DNA of 64,000 nt from Treponema bryantii (GCF_036492245.1 NZ_AP025286.1:1612001-1676000); one strand, 5' to 3'; positions 43,740 through 53,365 are shown, numbered from the stretch's first letter. A program made the numbers and translations. The notes: generated by a model not told the origin, from the sequence alone.

Positions 43740-44533
43740 TACTTTTCCTCCTTCAAGCCAAGTGCTTCTGCAAGGAGCTCTGTGAAGTAAATTACATCGA
43801 GCTTTGAATCACCTTTGTTCTTGATAAGGTTATAGCGGCAGAGTGGACAAGATGTAACAAGGAAGTCAGCACCCATATCTTCTGCATTAGAAAGGATTTT
43901 CTTAGATCTGTTCTTAGGAATTGATTCATCTTCGAACATTGTGTAAGCACCACAGCACTCGTTTCTCTGTCCATAGATAACTGGAGTACCACCGATGGCT
44001 TTAATAAAGTCCTCGATAATCTGTGGGTTTTCAGGATCGTCTAACTGAAGAACTTTTCCTGGGCGAAGAAGAAGACATCCGTAATAAGCACCGATTTTTT
44101 TACCGGTGAAAGGCTTTTTAACAGCAGCCTTTACTTTGTCCCAGCCTACAACATCACGCAGAATTTCGAGATAGTGAACTACTTTAGCTTCACCATGATA
44201 CTCAATTTCATCCTGCTTGAGGTAATTATTCACCTTGAATGCTACATTCTCGTCTGTTGCAACATCGTTATTAACCTGCTTAAGAACGTTGTAACATGCA
44301 GAACAGAGAGTAACCAAGTCATGTCCTGAATCACGTGCATTTGCCAAAGCACGAACAGATGAAAGTTTAGAAGCGATTTCATCTTTTGCCATAGGGTATT
44401 CACCACCACAGCACTGCCATTCAGGAATTTCTTCAAGTGTGAATCCTAATGCTTCCGCAGATTTACGCGCATAAATATCAAGGTCAAGAGCCTTGTTTTT
44501 CAGCGTACAACCTGGAAAATAAGAATATGTCAT
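43739..44533 (-). CDS. hdrB: HdrB, CCG-domain subunit with two non-cubane cluster motifs
   Basis: A 264-residue protein with both CCG repeats intact. The first reads C9-x31-CCG-x33-CxxC and the second C-x39-CCG-x33-CxxC, as needed for the paired non-cubane 4Fe-4S clusters of HdrB. In methanogens this site reduces the CoM-CoB disulfide; no such disulfide is expected here, so the acceptor is open and the FrdAB-like pair at the operon end is the obvious candidate. I use the ATG at 44533 behind GGGAGC, not the in-frame TTG at 44545. First gene of the nine-gene operon. Confidence 0.9.
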   Translation of the reverse strand: MTYSYFPGCTLKNKALDLDIYARKSAEALGFTLEEIPEWQCCGGEYPMAKDEIASKLSSVRALANARDSGHDLVTLCSACYNVLKQVNNDVATDENVAFKVNNYLKQDEIEYHGEAKVVHYLEILRDVVGWDKVKAAVKKPFTGKKIGAYYGCLLLRPGKVLQLDDPENPQIIEDFIKAIGGTPVIYGQRNECCGAYTMFEDESIPKNRSKKILSNAEDMGADFLVTSCPLCRYNLIKNKGDSKLDVIYFTELLAEALGLKEEK

Positions 44534-44671
44534 ACTTGCTCCCAATTAATAAATATACATATATGGAAATCAAAGAAAAAATTTTACCGATTCTTTCCCT
44601 AATTATCCTAATAATATACCTTGAATTTGAATTTTTGTGAAGATTAAAAATCGCCGCTTTTTAATAAATAT

Positions 44672-44734
44672 TGTTATCCAGAACTTGTTTCGGGATCTTT
44701 AAAATAGATTCTGAAAAAGTTCAGAATGACGTCA
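44672..44734. repeat. Imperfect palindromic intergenic repeat
   Basis: ATCCAGAACTTGTTTCGGGATCT (left arm, 44676 on) and the right arm AGATTCTGAAAAAGTTCAGAAT, followed by GACG, are nearly complementary around a short AT-rich loop. This GATCCTGAAACAAGTTCAGGATGAC-like form recalls a family of dispersed repeats found in many bacterial genomes. Only one copy is seen here. Confidence 0.6.
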
Positions 44735-44798
44735 TAAAAATTAGTTAAACGTTCAATCAATTTCAGACTTTCGTTCTATTTTTTTAATCATTAAGATT

Positions 44799-44804
44799 TA
44801 TAAT
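44799..44804 (+). promoter_or_regulatory. Leaderless -10 of the alpha-galactosidase gene
   Basis: TATAAT (44799-44804) ends exactly 6 nt before the ATG at 44811. No ribosome-binding site and no convincing -35 are present, so an activator may be needed. Confidence 0.55.
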
Positions 44805-44810
44805 ATAAAC

Positions 44811-46667
44811 ATGGAATTTTATGCAGAATGGCGCCTTAGAGGCGACTCTTATAATAATGGATATGGAAACGGACATACACTTTCTCAGAGTGAGTCTGTT
44901 CGTGAATGTAAAAAAACAGTTGAGTCAGAAAATGAAACCTGTTTCGAAGGAAAGAATGGAATTAAAGTAAAATCAATTCATAACAAAAAGAAAAAAGTTT
45001 ATGAATGCTTTACAGAAATTGAAAATACCGGCACTTCAGATGCCTATATAGAATTGCTTTCAAGTTTTGCATTAAAAGGAATGAAAGCAGACAAAATACA
45101 TCGGGCAACTGCTTTCTGGAGTGCAGAGGGTAAACTGCTTTCTCAGGATTTAACAGACCTGAATATGGAACGTTCCTGGGCTAATCATGGTTTTAGAATT
45201 GAAAAGTTCGGGCAGATTGGTTCAATGCCGGTGCGTAAGTGGTTCCCGTTCCTGGTTCTGGAAAACTCGGTAGAAAAGAAATTCACCGGCATTCAGCTTT
45301 ATTGTGCATCCAGCTGGCAGATTGAGATATTCAGGAATACAGATGATATAAGCGTGCAGGGCGGACTTGCAGACCGTGACTTTGGAAACTGGACAAAAAA
45401 GTTAACACCTGGAGAAAAGTTCAAAACTCCTAAGGCGGTAATAGCAGAAGGCTCGTCACTTGAAGAAGTCTGTGATCTGCTTGTAAAGGCTCAAAAGCCT
45501 CGGATTGCTGAGGTTGATAAAGACTTGCCTGTAATTTTCAACGAATACTGCACTACATGGGGAAATCCTTCAATAGAAAATCTTACTAAGACTGCAGAAA
45601 AACTTGATGGAAGTGGAGTCAAATATCTTGTAATTGACTGCGGATGGTATAAGCCAGATGGAGTTGAAAACTGGTTTGATGCAGCTGGTGACTGGATTCC
45701 AAGCAAAAAGCTTTTTCCAGAAGGAATTAAGTCTGCTGCAGATATGATTCGTTCGCATGGTCTGATTCCTGGAATCTGGTTTGAGTTTGAAAATGTAGGA
45801 ACTGTAGCCGGTGCTTTTAATGAAACTGACCACGTACTCAAACGCGATAATTACTCGGTAACAGTAGGGGCACGACGCTTCTGGGATATGAGGCAGAAAT
45901 GGGTATGGAATTATCTGGACGAAAAAGTTTTAGGACTTCTTAAAGAATGCCAGATGGGATATCTGAAGGTTGATTATAATGAAAATATCGGCCAGGGAGT
46001 TGATGGCGAGGAAAGCCTTGGCGAAAACCTTCGTGAATGTGTTTGTCAGAGTCAGGAATATTTCCGTCATATAGCACAAGAGATGCCAGAACTTGTTATT
46101 GAAAACTGTGCAAGTGGAGGGCACCGTCTTGAGCCTTCAATGATGGAACTTGTGAGTCAGGCAAGTTTTTCTGATGCCCATGAAGCAAAAGACATTCCTT
46201 TAGTTGCAGCAAATCTTCACAGACTTATTCGTCCTGAACAGAGTCAGATCTGGGCTGTGCTTCGAGCAGATGCAGACATTCACCGCATAAACTTTGTACT
46301 TACCTCAGGCTTTTTAGGCAGACTTTGTCTTTCTGGTGAGATTTTTGATTTAGCTGATGATAAATGGAATCAGGCTCTTAAAGCTATAGATTTCTATGGT
46401 AAAGTAAGTCATATCATCAAAAATGGATATACAAGTTTAATTCAGACAAATGTTAAAGATTATCTGAATCCGGAAGGCTTGCAGATTGTTCTCCGTGAGT
46501 ACGAAAACGAGGCATTGCTGATTGTTCATACATTTGAAAATGCAGATGTTCAGGCTGATGTTTCAAAAGTTTTATCAGAGATACTTTCAAACTGGAAATT
46601 GAAAGAGACGTTTGGTTCAGAACTTGACGGAGACTTCAGAGGAAAAGTTTTCTGGCTGCGCCGTTAA
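44811..46667 (+). CDS. Alpha-galactosidase, GH36 family
   Basis: A 618-residue cytosolic glycosidase without signal peptide. Residues to about 240 form the N-terminal beta domain, followed by the catalytic barrel: DCGWYKPDG and GDWIPSKKLFPEG, then GIWFEFENVG. GYLKVDYNENIG carries the catalytic nucleophile Asp, ENCASGG follows, and the acid/base Asp is in SFSDAHEAKD. It releases alpha-galactose from raffinose-type or galactomannan oligosaccharides taken up from plant material. Its stop overlaps that of the convergent response regulator (shared TTAA). Confidence 0.88.
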   Translation: MEFYAEWRLRGDSYNNGYGNGHTLSQSESVRECKKTVESENETCFEGKNGIKVKSIHNKKKKVYECFTEIENTGTSDAYIELLSSFALKGMKADKIHRATAFWSAEGKLLSQDLTDLNMERSWANHGFRIEKFGQIGSMPVRKWFPFLVLENSVEKKFTGIQLYCASSWQIEIFRNTDDISVQGGLADRDFGNWTKKLTPGEKFKTPKAVIAEGSSLEEVCDLLVKAQKPRIAEVDKDLPVIFNEYCTTWGNPSIENLTKTAEKLDGSGVKYLVIDCGWYKPDGVENWFDAAGDWIPSKKLFPEGIKSAADMIRSHGLIPGIWFEFENVGTVAGAFNETDHVLKRDNYSVTVGARRFWDMRQKWVWNYLDEKVLGLLKECQMGYLKVDYNENIGQGVDGEESLGENLRECVCQSQEYFRHIAQEMPELVIENCASGGHRLEPSMMELVSQASFSDAHEAKDIPLVAANLHRLIRPEQSQIWAVLRADADIHRINFVLTSGFLGRLCLSGEIFDLADDKWNQALKAIDFYGKVSHIIKNGYTSLIQTNVKDYLNPEGLQIVLREYENEALLIVHTFENADVQADVSKVLSEILSNWKLKETFGSELDGDFRGKVFWLRR

Positions 46668-47407
46668 ACTTTTATGATACGATTTTTAAAGAAGTCGACA
46701 ACGGCTTCTTTAATTTCGTCTGGAGCCTTGCTCTTGAGAATATAACCATCTGGTTTTAACTGCATTGCGTTTATTACACTCTGTCTGTCATTGTTTGCTG
46801 TAAGGAAAATAACAGGCAGGTTAGCAAGTCTTTTATCACTTCTGATTGCTTCCAGAACCTTTGGTCCATCCATAGTCGGCATTTTATAATCCAACAGAAC
46901 AAGATCAACAGGGTGCATATCAAGGAATTCAAGGGCCATTTCACCTGAGCTGACAAGTGACAAATGAAAATCATCACCAAGCCAGACTTTTATACTTCTG
47001 AGAATAATAGGCTCGTCATCTACAACAAGAATATGTTTCTTGCTGACATTATTTCTTTCCATCAGTTCCAGAAGATTTTCAATATCAATAGTGTAGGATT
47101 CTAATTTAATAGAAGGAATCTTGTTGAAAAAATTATTATCTTCCAGAGAAATGGTTGTCATTTTACCGACAAAACATAAATGATAATCATATTTTTTCTG
47201 GTAAACAACAATCTTTCTAATGATATTAAATTCAATGTTATCTGAAAGAAGAATAAGAAGCTGAATTGAATAGTTTGGTAGTCTGTCTACATCTTCGTTA
47301 GTTGGAGCAAAAACATTTATTTTAAGGTCTGTAGCATTGAACTGATTTATAAGATTCTTTACAACAAGACGAGAAGAATCACCAACTATAAAAAGCTCAT
47401 CCATCAT
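46664..47407 (-). CDS. Response regulator with C-terminal receiver domain
   Basis: A 247-residue protein. The receiver domain is C-terminal (about residues 122-243): HILVVDDEPIILR, the phospho-acceptor Asp in LVLLDYKMPTMDG, a Thr in VIFLTANND and a Lys in ILKSKAP. The N-terminal ~115 residues have the strand-helix rhythm of a receiver but lack the acidic pocket, so they may be a pseudo-receiver. No DNA-binding domain is present, so output is probably by protein contact. The start overlaps the kinase stop by 4 nt. Confidence 0.85.
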   Translation of the reverse strand: MMDELFIVGDSSRLVVKNLINQFNATDLKINVFAPTNEDVDRLPNYSIQLLILLSDNIEFNIIRKIVVYQKKYDYHLCFVGKMTTISLEDNNFFNKIPSIKLESYTIDIENLLELMERNNVSKKHILVVDDEPIILRSIKVWLGDDFHLSLVSSGEMALEFLDMHPVDLVLLDYKMPTMDGPKVLEAIRSDKRLANLPVIFLTANNDRQSVINAMQLKPDGYILKSKAPDEIKEAVVDFFKNRIIKV

Positions 47408-50400
47408 TTATTATTGCTCCATTCAGAAAGTAAATTTCTTAGTTCTTTAAAATCAACATTTTCAACACTGGTTTTGATTTTATCAAATTTTTGTGAAAAA
47501 TCAAAGGGGAGTTGAACAGAAGATAATTCAGAAATAAGATAATCCAGACCATCAATATCAAAATCATTGGCATAGTCTAGAAGAAGCTTGATTTTCTCTG
47601 ATAATTCTTCCTGTGAAATTTCTTTTGCTGGTGTCTGATTTTTTTCTTCTTTTACAAGAGGGGCAAGTTTTTCTTTATAACTCAAAAACAGATCCAAAAG
47701 CGGCTTATGTTTTTCCTGTATTTCAGATACTGTATTATTATTTGCACACTTTTCCAAATGTTCTGCAAGTTTGGAAAGCTCTTTTGCACCAATAAGACGG
47801 GAAGTGCTTTTTAGTGCATGAACTTTAATTTCATAATTTTTCCAGTCTTCAGCTTCAAAGTATTGCTGTAATTCCTGTGCTTTCTGATCCATTGAAGTAT
47901 AGTATTGCTTTATTGTAGATAATAGAACTTCTTCAGATCCTGTGAATCTGATGGCCTCAGAAATATCAAAACCTTCTATATTTGAAAGTGTTCGAATTAC
48001 TTCGGAAGTTTCTGTTGTATTTTCAGTATTGACTGAAGTTTCATTTTCTTCTTCTGGGGCTGCTTCAATATAATCTTCAGGAAGATAACGGCGAATCATT
48101 TCTTCGAGTTTTGCCGGATTTACAGGTTTAGAAAGATAATCATCAAAACCTTCTTCAAGATACATTTTTTTGACACCACTAATAGCATTTGCAGTTAAAG
48201 CAATACAAGGTTTTCCGGCACAAAGATTGTCTGACATTTCTTTCATTGCATGAAGGGTTTCTATACCATCCATTTCGGGCATTCTATGATCAATAAAAAG
48301 AATATCGTATTTTGTAGTTTTGATTGCTTCGAGTGCCTGTTTACCACTAAGAGCTGTATCAACTGTAATTCCAGTGTTTTTGAGAAGGCCCTTAACGACA
48401 TCAAGATTCATTTCTGTATCATCAACAAATAAAAGTTTTGCTTTTGGGGCATGAAGCTTTTCTTTATAATCTGCCATCTCCATAACGCTTTCTTCATAAG
48501 CTTCATTGATATCACCAACGGCTGTCCAGTCTGCAACTTTCTGTTTAATTTCAAAAGAGAAGTCTGAGCCTTTGCCATAAATTGTCTTTACTTTAAGCAT
48601 ACTTCCCATCATATCAAGAAGTCTGTTTACAATGCTTATTCCAAGACCTGTTCCTTCAATTGTTCTGTGTTTTATTTCATCAATTCGTTCGAAAGGTTTA
48701 TAGAGTTTATCTATGTCTTCTGTTTTTATACCGCAGCCGGTGTCTTTTACATTTACTTTAAGGAGAATGTTGTCATCATCTTGTTTTTTGAAATCAATTT
48801 CAAAAGTTACGGAACCTTCTTTTGTATATTTAATTGCGTTAGTAAGAAGATTTATAATACACTGCTTTATACGGATACTGTCTCCATATAAGGTTTTAGG
48901 AAGTGAAGAGTTTACATTCAGATTAAATTTAAGGCCTTTAGCTTTTGCACGGTCTCGTGTCATATTTAAAAGGTCTATAATCATTGAAGAAACTTCATAG
49001 TTATCTGGAATAAGTTCCATTTTGCCGGCTTCGATTTTAGAGAAGTCGAGAATGTCATTTACAATGGAAAGAAGGTTTACACCGGCTATTTTGATATTCG
49101 ATGAATAACCGATAATTGCTTTATCTTTAGATTCTCGAAGAATCATTTCATTCATGCCGAGTACTGCATTTATTGGAGTTCTGATTTCGTGGCTCATATT
49201 TGCAAGGAATGCACTTTTTGCCTGTGAGGCAGCAGCGTTTATCTGACTTTCGGTAAGAGCAGCTTCCTTTGCAGCACGTTCTTTTTTTGTCTGCTCACTG
49301 ATGTACTCAATGTATTCTTTCATCTGAGTAGTCATCATACGGATATTATTTGTGAGAGTTCCAATTTCATTATCCGAAGTATATGGAATATCTACGTATA
49401 ATTCTCCACGTGCAAGACGGTTTGTTGTTTTGAATAAGATATTAAATGGAATGATAATTTTACGCTTTAAGAAAAAGAAGAGCAGGGAAGTAATTAAACA
49501 GACAAATAAAAATATTATGATGAGTGAATTTATCTGACCGTTAATCAGCTGCATAGCCTCATCCTGAGTAATTGCCGTTATGTAAGTCATTCCATTATCA
49601 AGTTGTTTTAAGATTCCGAAATGCTTTTTTCCTTCCCAGGTGAATCTGGTGAGTTTTTTGCTATCTGCCTTTCGGAATTGTTCCATCATGGTTGCAATGT
49701 CTACAGAGCGTTCAACGGAATTAGACATTTCTTCTTTTTTATATAAATGAATATGATTCTGTTCTTTTCCAAAAAGAAGTCCTGTAGAGTTATCAATTTT
49801 AAGGGAATGTACAATATTTTCAATGATTGCAAGACTTAAATCAATTCCTAAAACTCCGAGAAGTTTACCGTTTTTATATACAGGAACACTGTAAGAAATA
49901 ATTTTCTGGCGGAGATTTTCATTATCATAGGGAGAAGTCCATACCGGGCTTTTGTTCCAGATAGGAAGATAATACCAGCCGACATGATCTGTATCTGTTG
50001 GTGAATATTTTGAAAGATCTGTCAGACGAACACTTACATAAGTTTTCTGATATCCACCGATGAGGAATATACCTCGGGTAGGTCCATAGGTTTCTGCTTC
50101 AAGACGGAAAAAGGTACAGACAACTCCTTTTTCATTTACAACGTCTGAAGCCATTTTTGTAGATAAATCTCTCAAAAAATCATTTTCATAGTTTTTTTCA
50201 TCCTGGAATTTCTTTTCATCAAGATTCATGAGAATATATTTCTTCCAGCCAGCTACAATATCTTCTGCAGTATTAAAAAAATAATTCAGTTCGAGGGATT
50301 TCTTTTCTGATTCAAGATAAATTGCATTTGTATAATTTTTAAGTAAAAGTGTATGCGATTGAGCAATAAGGATTAAGGCAGTTACTAAAAAGGTAAGAGC

Positions 50401-50463
50401 TATACTGGAGAGTATCAGTATTACAGTCTGATTTTTAAGAAGGTTCGAAGATTTTTCTCTCAT
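47404..50463 (-). CDS. Hybrid sensor histidine kinase (dCache-HAMP-HisKA-HATPase-REC-Hpt)
   Basis: A 1019-residue membrane kinase. Order: helix (about 12-34), dCache-type periplasmic sensor (about 40-305; YYLPIWNKSPVWTSPYDN and LLGVLGIDLSL), helix (about 308-330), HAMP, HisKA with the phospho-His in MSHEIRTPINAV, HATPase (ILLKVNVKDTGCGI and GTGLGISI), receiver (FIDHRMPEMDG), and a C-terminal Hpt with KVHALKSTSRLIG. dCache domains bind amino acids, organic acids or sugars. It is translationally coupled to the response regulator after it and to the GGDEF gene before it. A role in sugar sensing next to the galactosidase is possible but not shown. Confidence 0.9.
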   Translation of the reverse strand: MREKSSNLLKNQTVILILSSIALTFLVTALILIAQSHTLLLKNYTNAIYLESEKKSLELNYFFNTAEDIVAGWKKYILMNLDEKKFQDEKNYENDFLRDLSTKMASDVVNEKGVVCTFFRLEAETYGPTRGIFLIGGYQKTYVSVRLTDLSKYSPTDTDHVGWYYLPIWNKSPVWTSPYDNENLRQKIISYSVPVYKNGKLLGVLGIDLSLAIIENIVHSLKIDNSTGLLFGKEQNHIHLYKKEEMSNSVERSVDIATMMEQFRKADSKKLTRFTWEGKKHFGILKQLDNGMTYITAITQDEAMQLINGQINSLIIIFLFVCLITSLLFFFLKRKIIIPFNILFKTTNRLARGELYVDIPYTSDNEIGTLTNNIRMMTTQMKEYIEYISEQTKKERAAKEAALTESQINAAASQAKSAFLANMSHEIRTPINAVLGMNEMILRESKDKAIIGYSSNIKIAGVNLLSIVNDILDFSKIEAGKMELIPDNYEVSSMIIDLLNMTRDRAKAKGLKFNLNVNSSLPKTLYGDSIRIKQCIINLLTNAIKYTKEGSVTFEIDFKKQDDDNILLKVNVKDTGCGIKTEDIDKLYKPFERIDEIKHRTIEGTGLGISIVNRLLDMMGSMLKVKTIYGKGSDFSFEIKQKVADWTAVGDINEAYEESVMEMADYKEKLHAPKAKLLFVDDTEMNLDVVKGLLKNTGITVDTALSGKQALEAIKTTKYDILFIDHRMPEMDGIETLHAMKEMSDNLCAGKPCIALTANAISGVKKMYLEEGFDDYLSKPVNPAKLEEMIRRYLPEDYIEAAPEEENETSVNTENTTETSEVIRTLSNIEGFDISEAIRFTGSEEVLLSTIKQYYTSMDQKAQELQQYFEAEDWKNYEIKVHALKSTSRLIGAKELSKLAEHLEKCANNNTVSEIQEKHKPLLDLFLSYKEKLAPLVKEEKNQTPAKEISQEELSEKIKLLLDYANDFDIDGLDYLISELSSVQLPFDFSQKFDKIKTSVENVDFKELRNLLSEWSNNK

Positions 50464-51830
50464 TGCCTTCCAACGCCATTTCCACCTGCTTCTTTAATTG
50501 CATAGCAGTTTTGCACGGCACGGTAATAATTTATTTTGATAGAAACTGAAAGATCAACTTTTACAAGACCAACAGAAACTGTTATATCAAGTTTTTCCTT
50601 TGCTTTTTCACAGAGAGCTTTCATTTGATTTTCAGCTTCATCAATTTCCATTTCCATGAATAAAACAAATTCATCTCCTGACCAGCGGAATAGAATTCCT
50701 CTGTCATCAAGAAGTTCCTTAGCAATTTCTACAATTCCAAGAACAATTTTGTCGCCATCGCGCTCATCGTTTATTACCTTGAAATGATCAATATCAAAAA
50801 CTGAGAGAGATTTATAACGGGTAGTATTAAATACTCCGAGTTCTCCATAAGCTTCTTTCAGATAATTACGATTTGGAAGTTTTGTTAATTCATCTACAGG
50901 ACTTGTCGATTTTATAACAAATTCATGCTGTTTATACTTTTTATTAGTATCAAATAATGATAAGAAAAGACAAACAAAAAGGAGAATATAAATTACAAGA
51001 ATTATAGAAGCACCTGCAAACTGTGCTTCAATTTCATTTTTACCCTGAACAACAAGATACCATTTTAAGTTAGGCATAAAACGGGTCATGCGGTAACCGT
51101 GGCCAGCTTTATCTGTATGGGTAAATTCTTTTTCGGAAGCATGATCAGAAATTGCTTCTGAAAGGTATGCATTCTTTATATTATTAAAATCTGTATCAAT
51201 CTGCACAAGACCTTGTGTATCGATAAGATTGATTTTTACTTTGTATTCTTTTTCAACAGCTAAAAGCATTTTCTGCCAGTCTTCCATTGAAAGAGCAATT
51301 CCACAGACTCCTAGAGTTGTGCCATTGGAATCAACAATACGTGCGTTTATAAAAATACTCCAGCGCCAGTCAAATAACTGATCGCGGTCTGTTTCAAGCT
51401 GAATAGGAAGATTTGTATCAAGGAACATCTGATACCAGTTATCATAAGGATCTTCCTGAGGGTTTACGATTTTAGCAATTCCAGTAGGAGTGTAGTAGCG
51501 TTTTGTTTTTTCTGAAACAACAAATGAAGCATCATAACCAAACTGATTTTTTACTGCACCAAGGAAAGAAGACATCATTTCTTCCATAATGTTTTCAGGT
51601 ATGTTTTCTTCCTGCTCAAGGGTGCGTACAAGGAATTCATCTGAACTTAAACCAGTTGAAATACCGATTGGTCGTTCAATATTTCCGGCAATGAGTCCGT
51701 AAATATGAGAAGCAACAAGCTGATTATTGGATATTTCATGTTTCTTATTATGTAAAAAAGATGGAGTTATAAAGGTGAGAAGAACAAGTGAAATACAAAG
51801 AAGAATTATTACTGGTAGTTTCTGTTTCAA
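50460..51830 (-). CDS. dCache-GGDEF protein, possibly degenerate diguanylate cyclase
   Basis: A 456-residue membrane protein: helix near the N-terminus, a dCache sensor (about 30-270; RWSIFINARIVDSNGTTLGVCG), a second helix (about 275-297) and a C-terminal GGDEF domain (about 315-456). DELTKLPNRNYL opens the domain, and the signature loop reads SGDEF instead of GGDEF. The substrate loop is shortened (INDERDGDKIV in place of the usual ND-xx-GH-xx-GD form), and no RxxD inhibitory site is seen. It may be weak or inactive. A TTG start behind AAGGA is used. First gene of the three-gene signalling operon. Confidence 0.82.
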   Translation of the reverse strand: MKQKLPVIILLCISLVLLTFITPSFLHNKKHEISNNQLVASHIYGLIAGNIERPIGISTGLSSDEFLVRTLEQEENIPENIMEEMMSSFLGAVKNQFGYDASFVVSEKTKRYYTPTGIAKIVNPQEDPYDNWYQMFLDTNLPIQLETDRDQLFDWRWSIFINARIVDSNGTTLGVCGIALSMEDWQKMLLAVEKEYKVKINLIDTQGLVQIDTDFNNIKNAYLSEAISDHASEKEFTHTDKAGHGYRMTRFMPNLKWYLVVQGKNEIEAQFAGASIILVIYILLFVCLFLSLFDTNKKYKQHEFVIKSTSPVDELTKLPNRNYLKEAYGELGVFNTTRYKSLSVFDIDHFKVINDERDGDKIVLGIVEIAKELLDDRGILFRWSGDEFVLFMEMEIDEAENQMKALCEKAKEKLDITVSVGLVKVDLSVSIKINYYRAVQNCYAIKEAGGNGVGRQ

Positions 51831-51901
51831 TAAATTATCCTTAAAATAAATAATAATTACTGAAGGTCGGCAAGCACAGCTTGTCTCTGAATCATTCTTT
51901 A

Positions 51902-51947
51902 GAAGAACCTAAACCGGCCCGCTGTCGCAGCCCGGTTTAGGTTCTTC
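51902..51947. terminator. Very strong hairpin between fumC and the GGDEF gene
   Basis: A perfect 16-bp inverted repeat (51902-51917 and 51932-51947) encloses a 14-nt loop that itself contains a GCTG/CAGC stem. It is about 10 nt after the fumC stop on the minus strand. No long U-run follows, so it may act as an mRNA 3' stabiliser or a factor-aided terminator. Confidence 0.65.
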
Positions 51948-51956
51948 GATTACTGG

Positions 51957-53345
51957 CTATTTCTGTGGGAATGCCATTGCTTCTGGTTTGAATACTTTAT
52001 CAAACTCAGCAGCTGTGAGGAATCCGAGTCCTACGCAGGCATCCTTCAATGAAATGTTTTCATCAAATGCTTTGTGAGCTGTTTTAGCAGCATTTTCATA
52101 ACCGATATATGGGTTCAATGCTGTTACGAGCATTAAAGAGTTGTAAAGGTTATGATGCATCTTAGCCTTGTCTGCCTTAATTCCAACTGCACAGTTCTTG
52201 TTGAAAGAAAGCATTGCTTCTGCAAGAAGACGTGCACTCTGAATAAAGTTGTATGCGATAACAGGCATGAATACGTTCAATTCAAAGTTACCCTGTGAAG
52301 CCGCGAAACCGATAGCAGCATCGTTACCCATTACCTGAACTGCAACCATTGTTACAGCTTCACACTGTGTTGGGTTTACTTTTCCCGGCATGATTGATGA
52401 ACCCGGCTCGTTTTCAGGAATGCGGATTTCTCCAAGACCATCACGAGGACCAGATGCGAGCCAGCGAACATCGTTAGCAATCTTCATCATATCTGCAGCA
52501 AGAGCCTTGATTGCTCCGTGTGCATATACTAATTCGTCTTTAGAAGTAAGAGCGTGGAACTTGTTAGGTGCTGTAACGAACTTCTTTCCAGTGAGTTCAG
52601 ATACACATTCAGCAACCTTTTTGTCAAAGCCCTTAGGTGCGTTCAAACCAGTTCCTACAGCTGTACCACCGAGAGCGAGCTGTTTAAGGAATGGAAGTGA
52701 AGACTGGAGCATCTTTTTATCCTGCTCAAGAGAAGTTCTCCAGCCGGAAATTTCCTGACCGAAAGAAATAGGTACAGCATCCTGAAGGTGTGTACGACCA
52801 CTCTTTACAATCTTCATATTTTCTTTTTCAAGTTTCTTGAAAGTTTCTACCAGAGTGTCGATAGCTGGGAAGAGCTTGTCTTCGATAGCACATACTGCAG
52901 AAATGTGAAGTGCAGTAGGGAAGGTATCGTTTGAAGACTGACTCATGTTGATGTCATCATTTGGATGACAGAGTTTTTTACCTGCAATTTCGTTAGCGCG
53001 GTTAGCGATAACTTCGTTTGCATTCATGTTGCTCTGTGTACCAGAACCTGTCTGCCATACAACGAGTGGGAAGTGATCGTTGAGTTTGCCGGCGATTACT
53101 TCATCACAAGCCTTTTTAATTGCAGAAAGCTTTTCCTTGGTCATTTTCTCAGGCTTGAGGGCATTGTTTGCCATTGCAGCTGCCTTTTTGAGGTAACCGA
53201 AAGCCTTTGTTATTTCACGTGGCATTGTTTCAATGCCAACACCAATTTCGAAGTTTTCGTGACTGCGTTCAGTCTGAGCGCCCCAGTATTTATCTGCTGG
53301 AACTTTTACTTCACCCATTGAGTCATGTTCAATTTTGTATTCCAT
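51957..53345 (-). CDS. fumC: Class II fumarate hydratase
   Basis: A 462-residue enzyme of normal length. [30 protein letters not shown] and the signature [15 protein letters not shown] are all present. It interconverts malate and fumarate without iron-sulfur clusters. I use the ATG at 53345 behind AAGGA; the upstream in-frame ATG (53372) lies inside the palindromic repeat. It follows mdh on the same strand, so malate made by mdh can be dehydrated to fumarate, the substrate of the fumarate reductase operon. Confidence 0.95.
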   Translation of the reverse strand: MEYKIEHDSMGEVKVPADKYWGAQTERSHENFEIGVGIETMPREITKAFGYLKKAAAMANNALKPEKMTKEKLSAIKKACDEVIAGKLNDHFPLVVWQTGSGTQSNMNANEVIANRANEIAGKKLCHPNDDINMSQSSNDTFPTALHISAVCAIEDKLFPAIDTLVETFKKLEKENMKIVKSGRTHLQDAVPISFGQEISGWRTSLEQDKKMLQSSLPFLKQLALGGTAVGTGLNAPKGFDKKVAECVSELTGKKFVTAPNKFHALTSKDELVYAHGAIKALAADMMKIANDVRWLASGPRDGLGEIRIPENEPGSSIMPGKVNPTQCEAVTMVAVQVMGNDAAIGFAASQGNFELNVFMPVIAYNFIQSARLLAEAMLSFNKNCAVGIKADKAKMHHNLYNSLMLVTALNPYIGYENAAKTAHKAFDENISLKDACVGLGFLTAAEFDKVFKPEAMAFPQK

Positions 53346-53365
53346 AGTTTTCATCCTTAAAAAAA

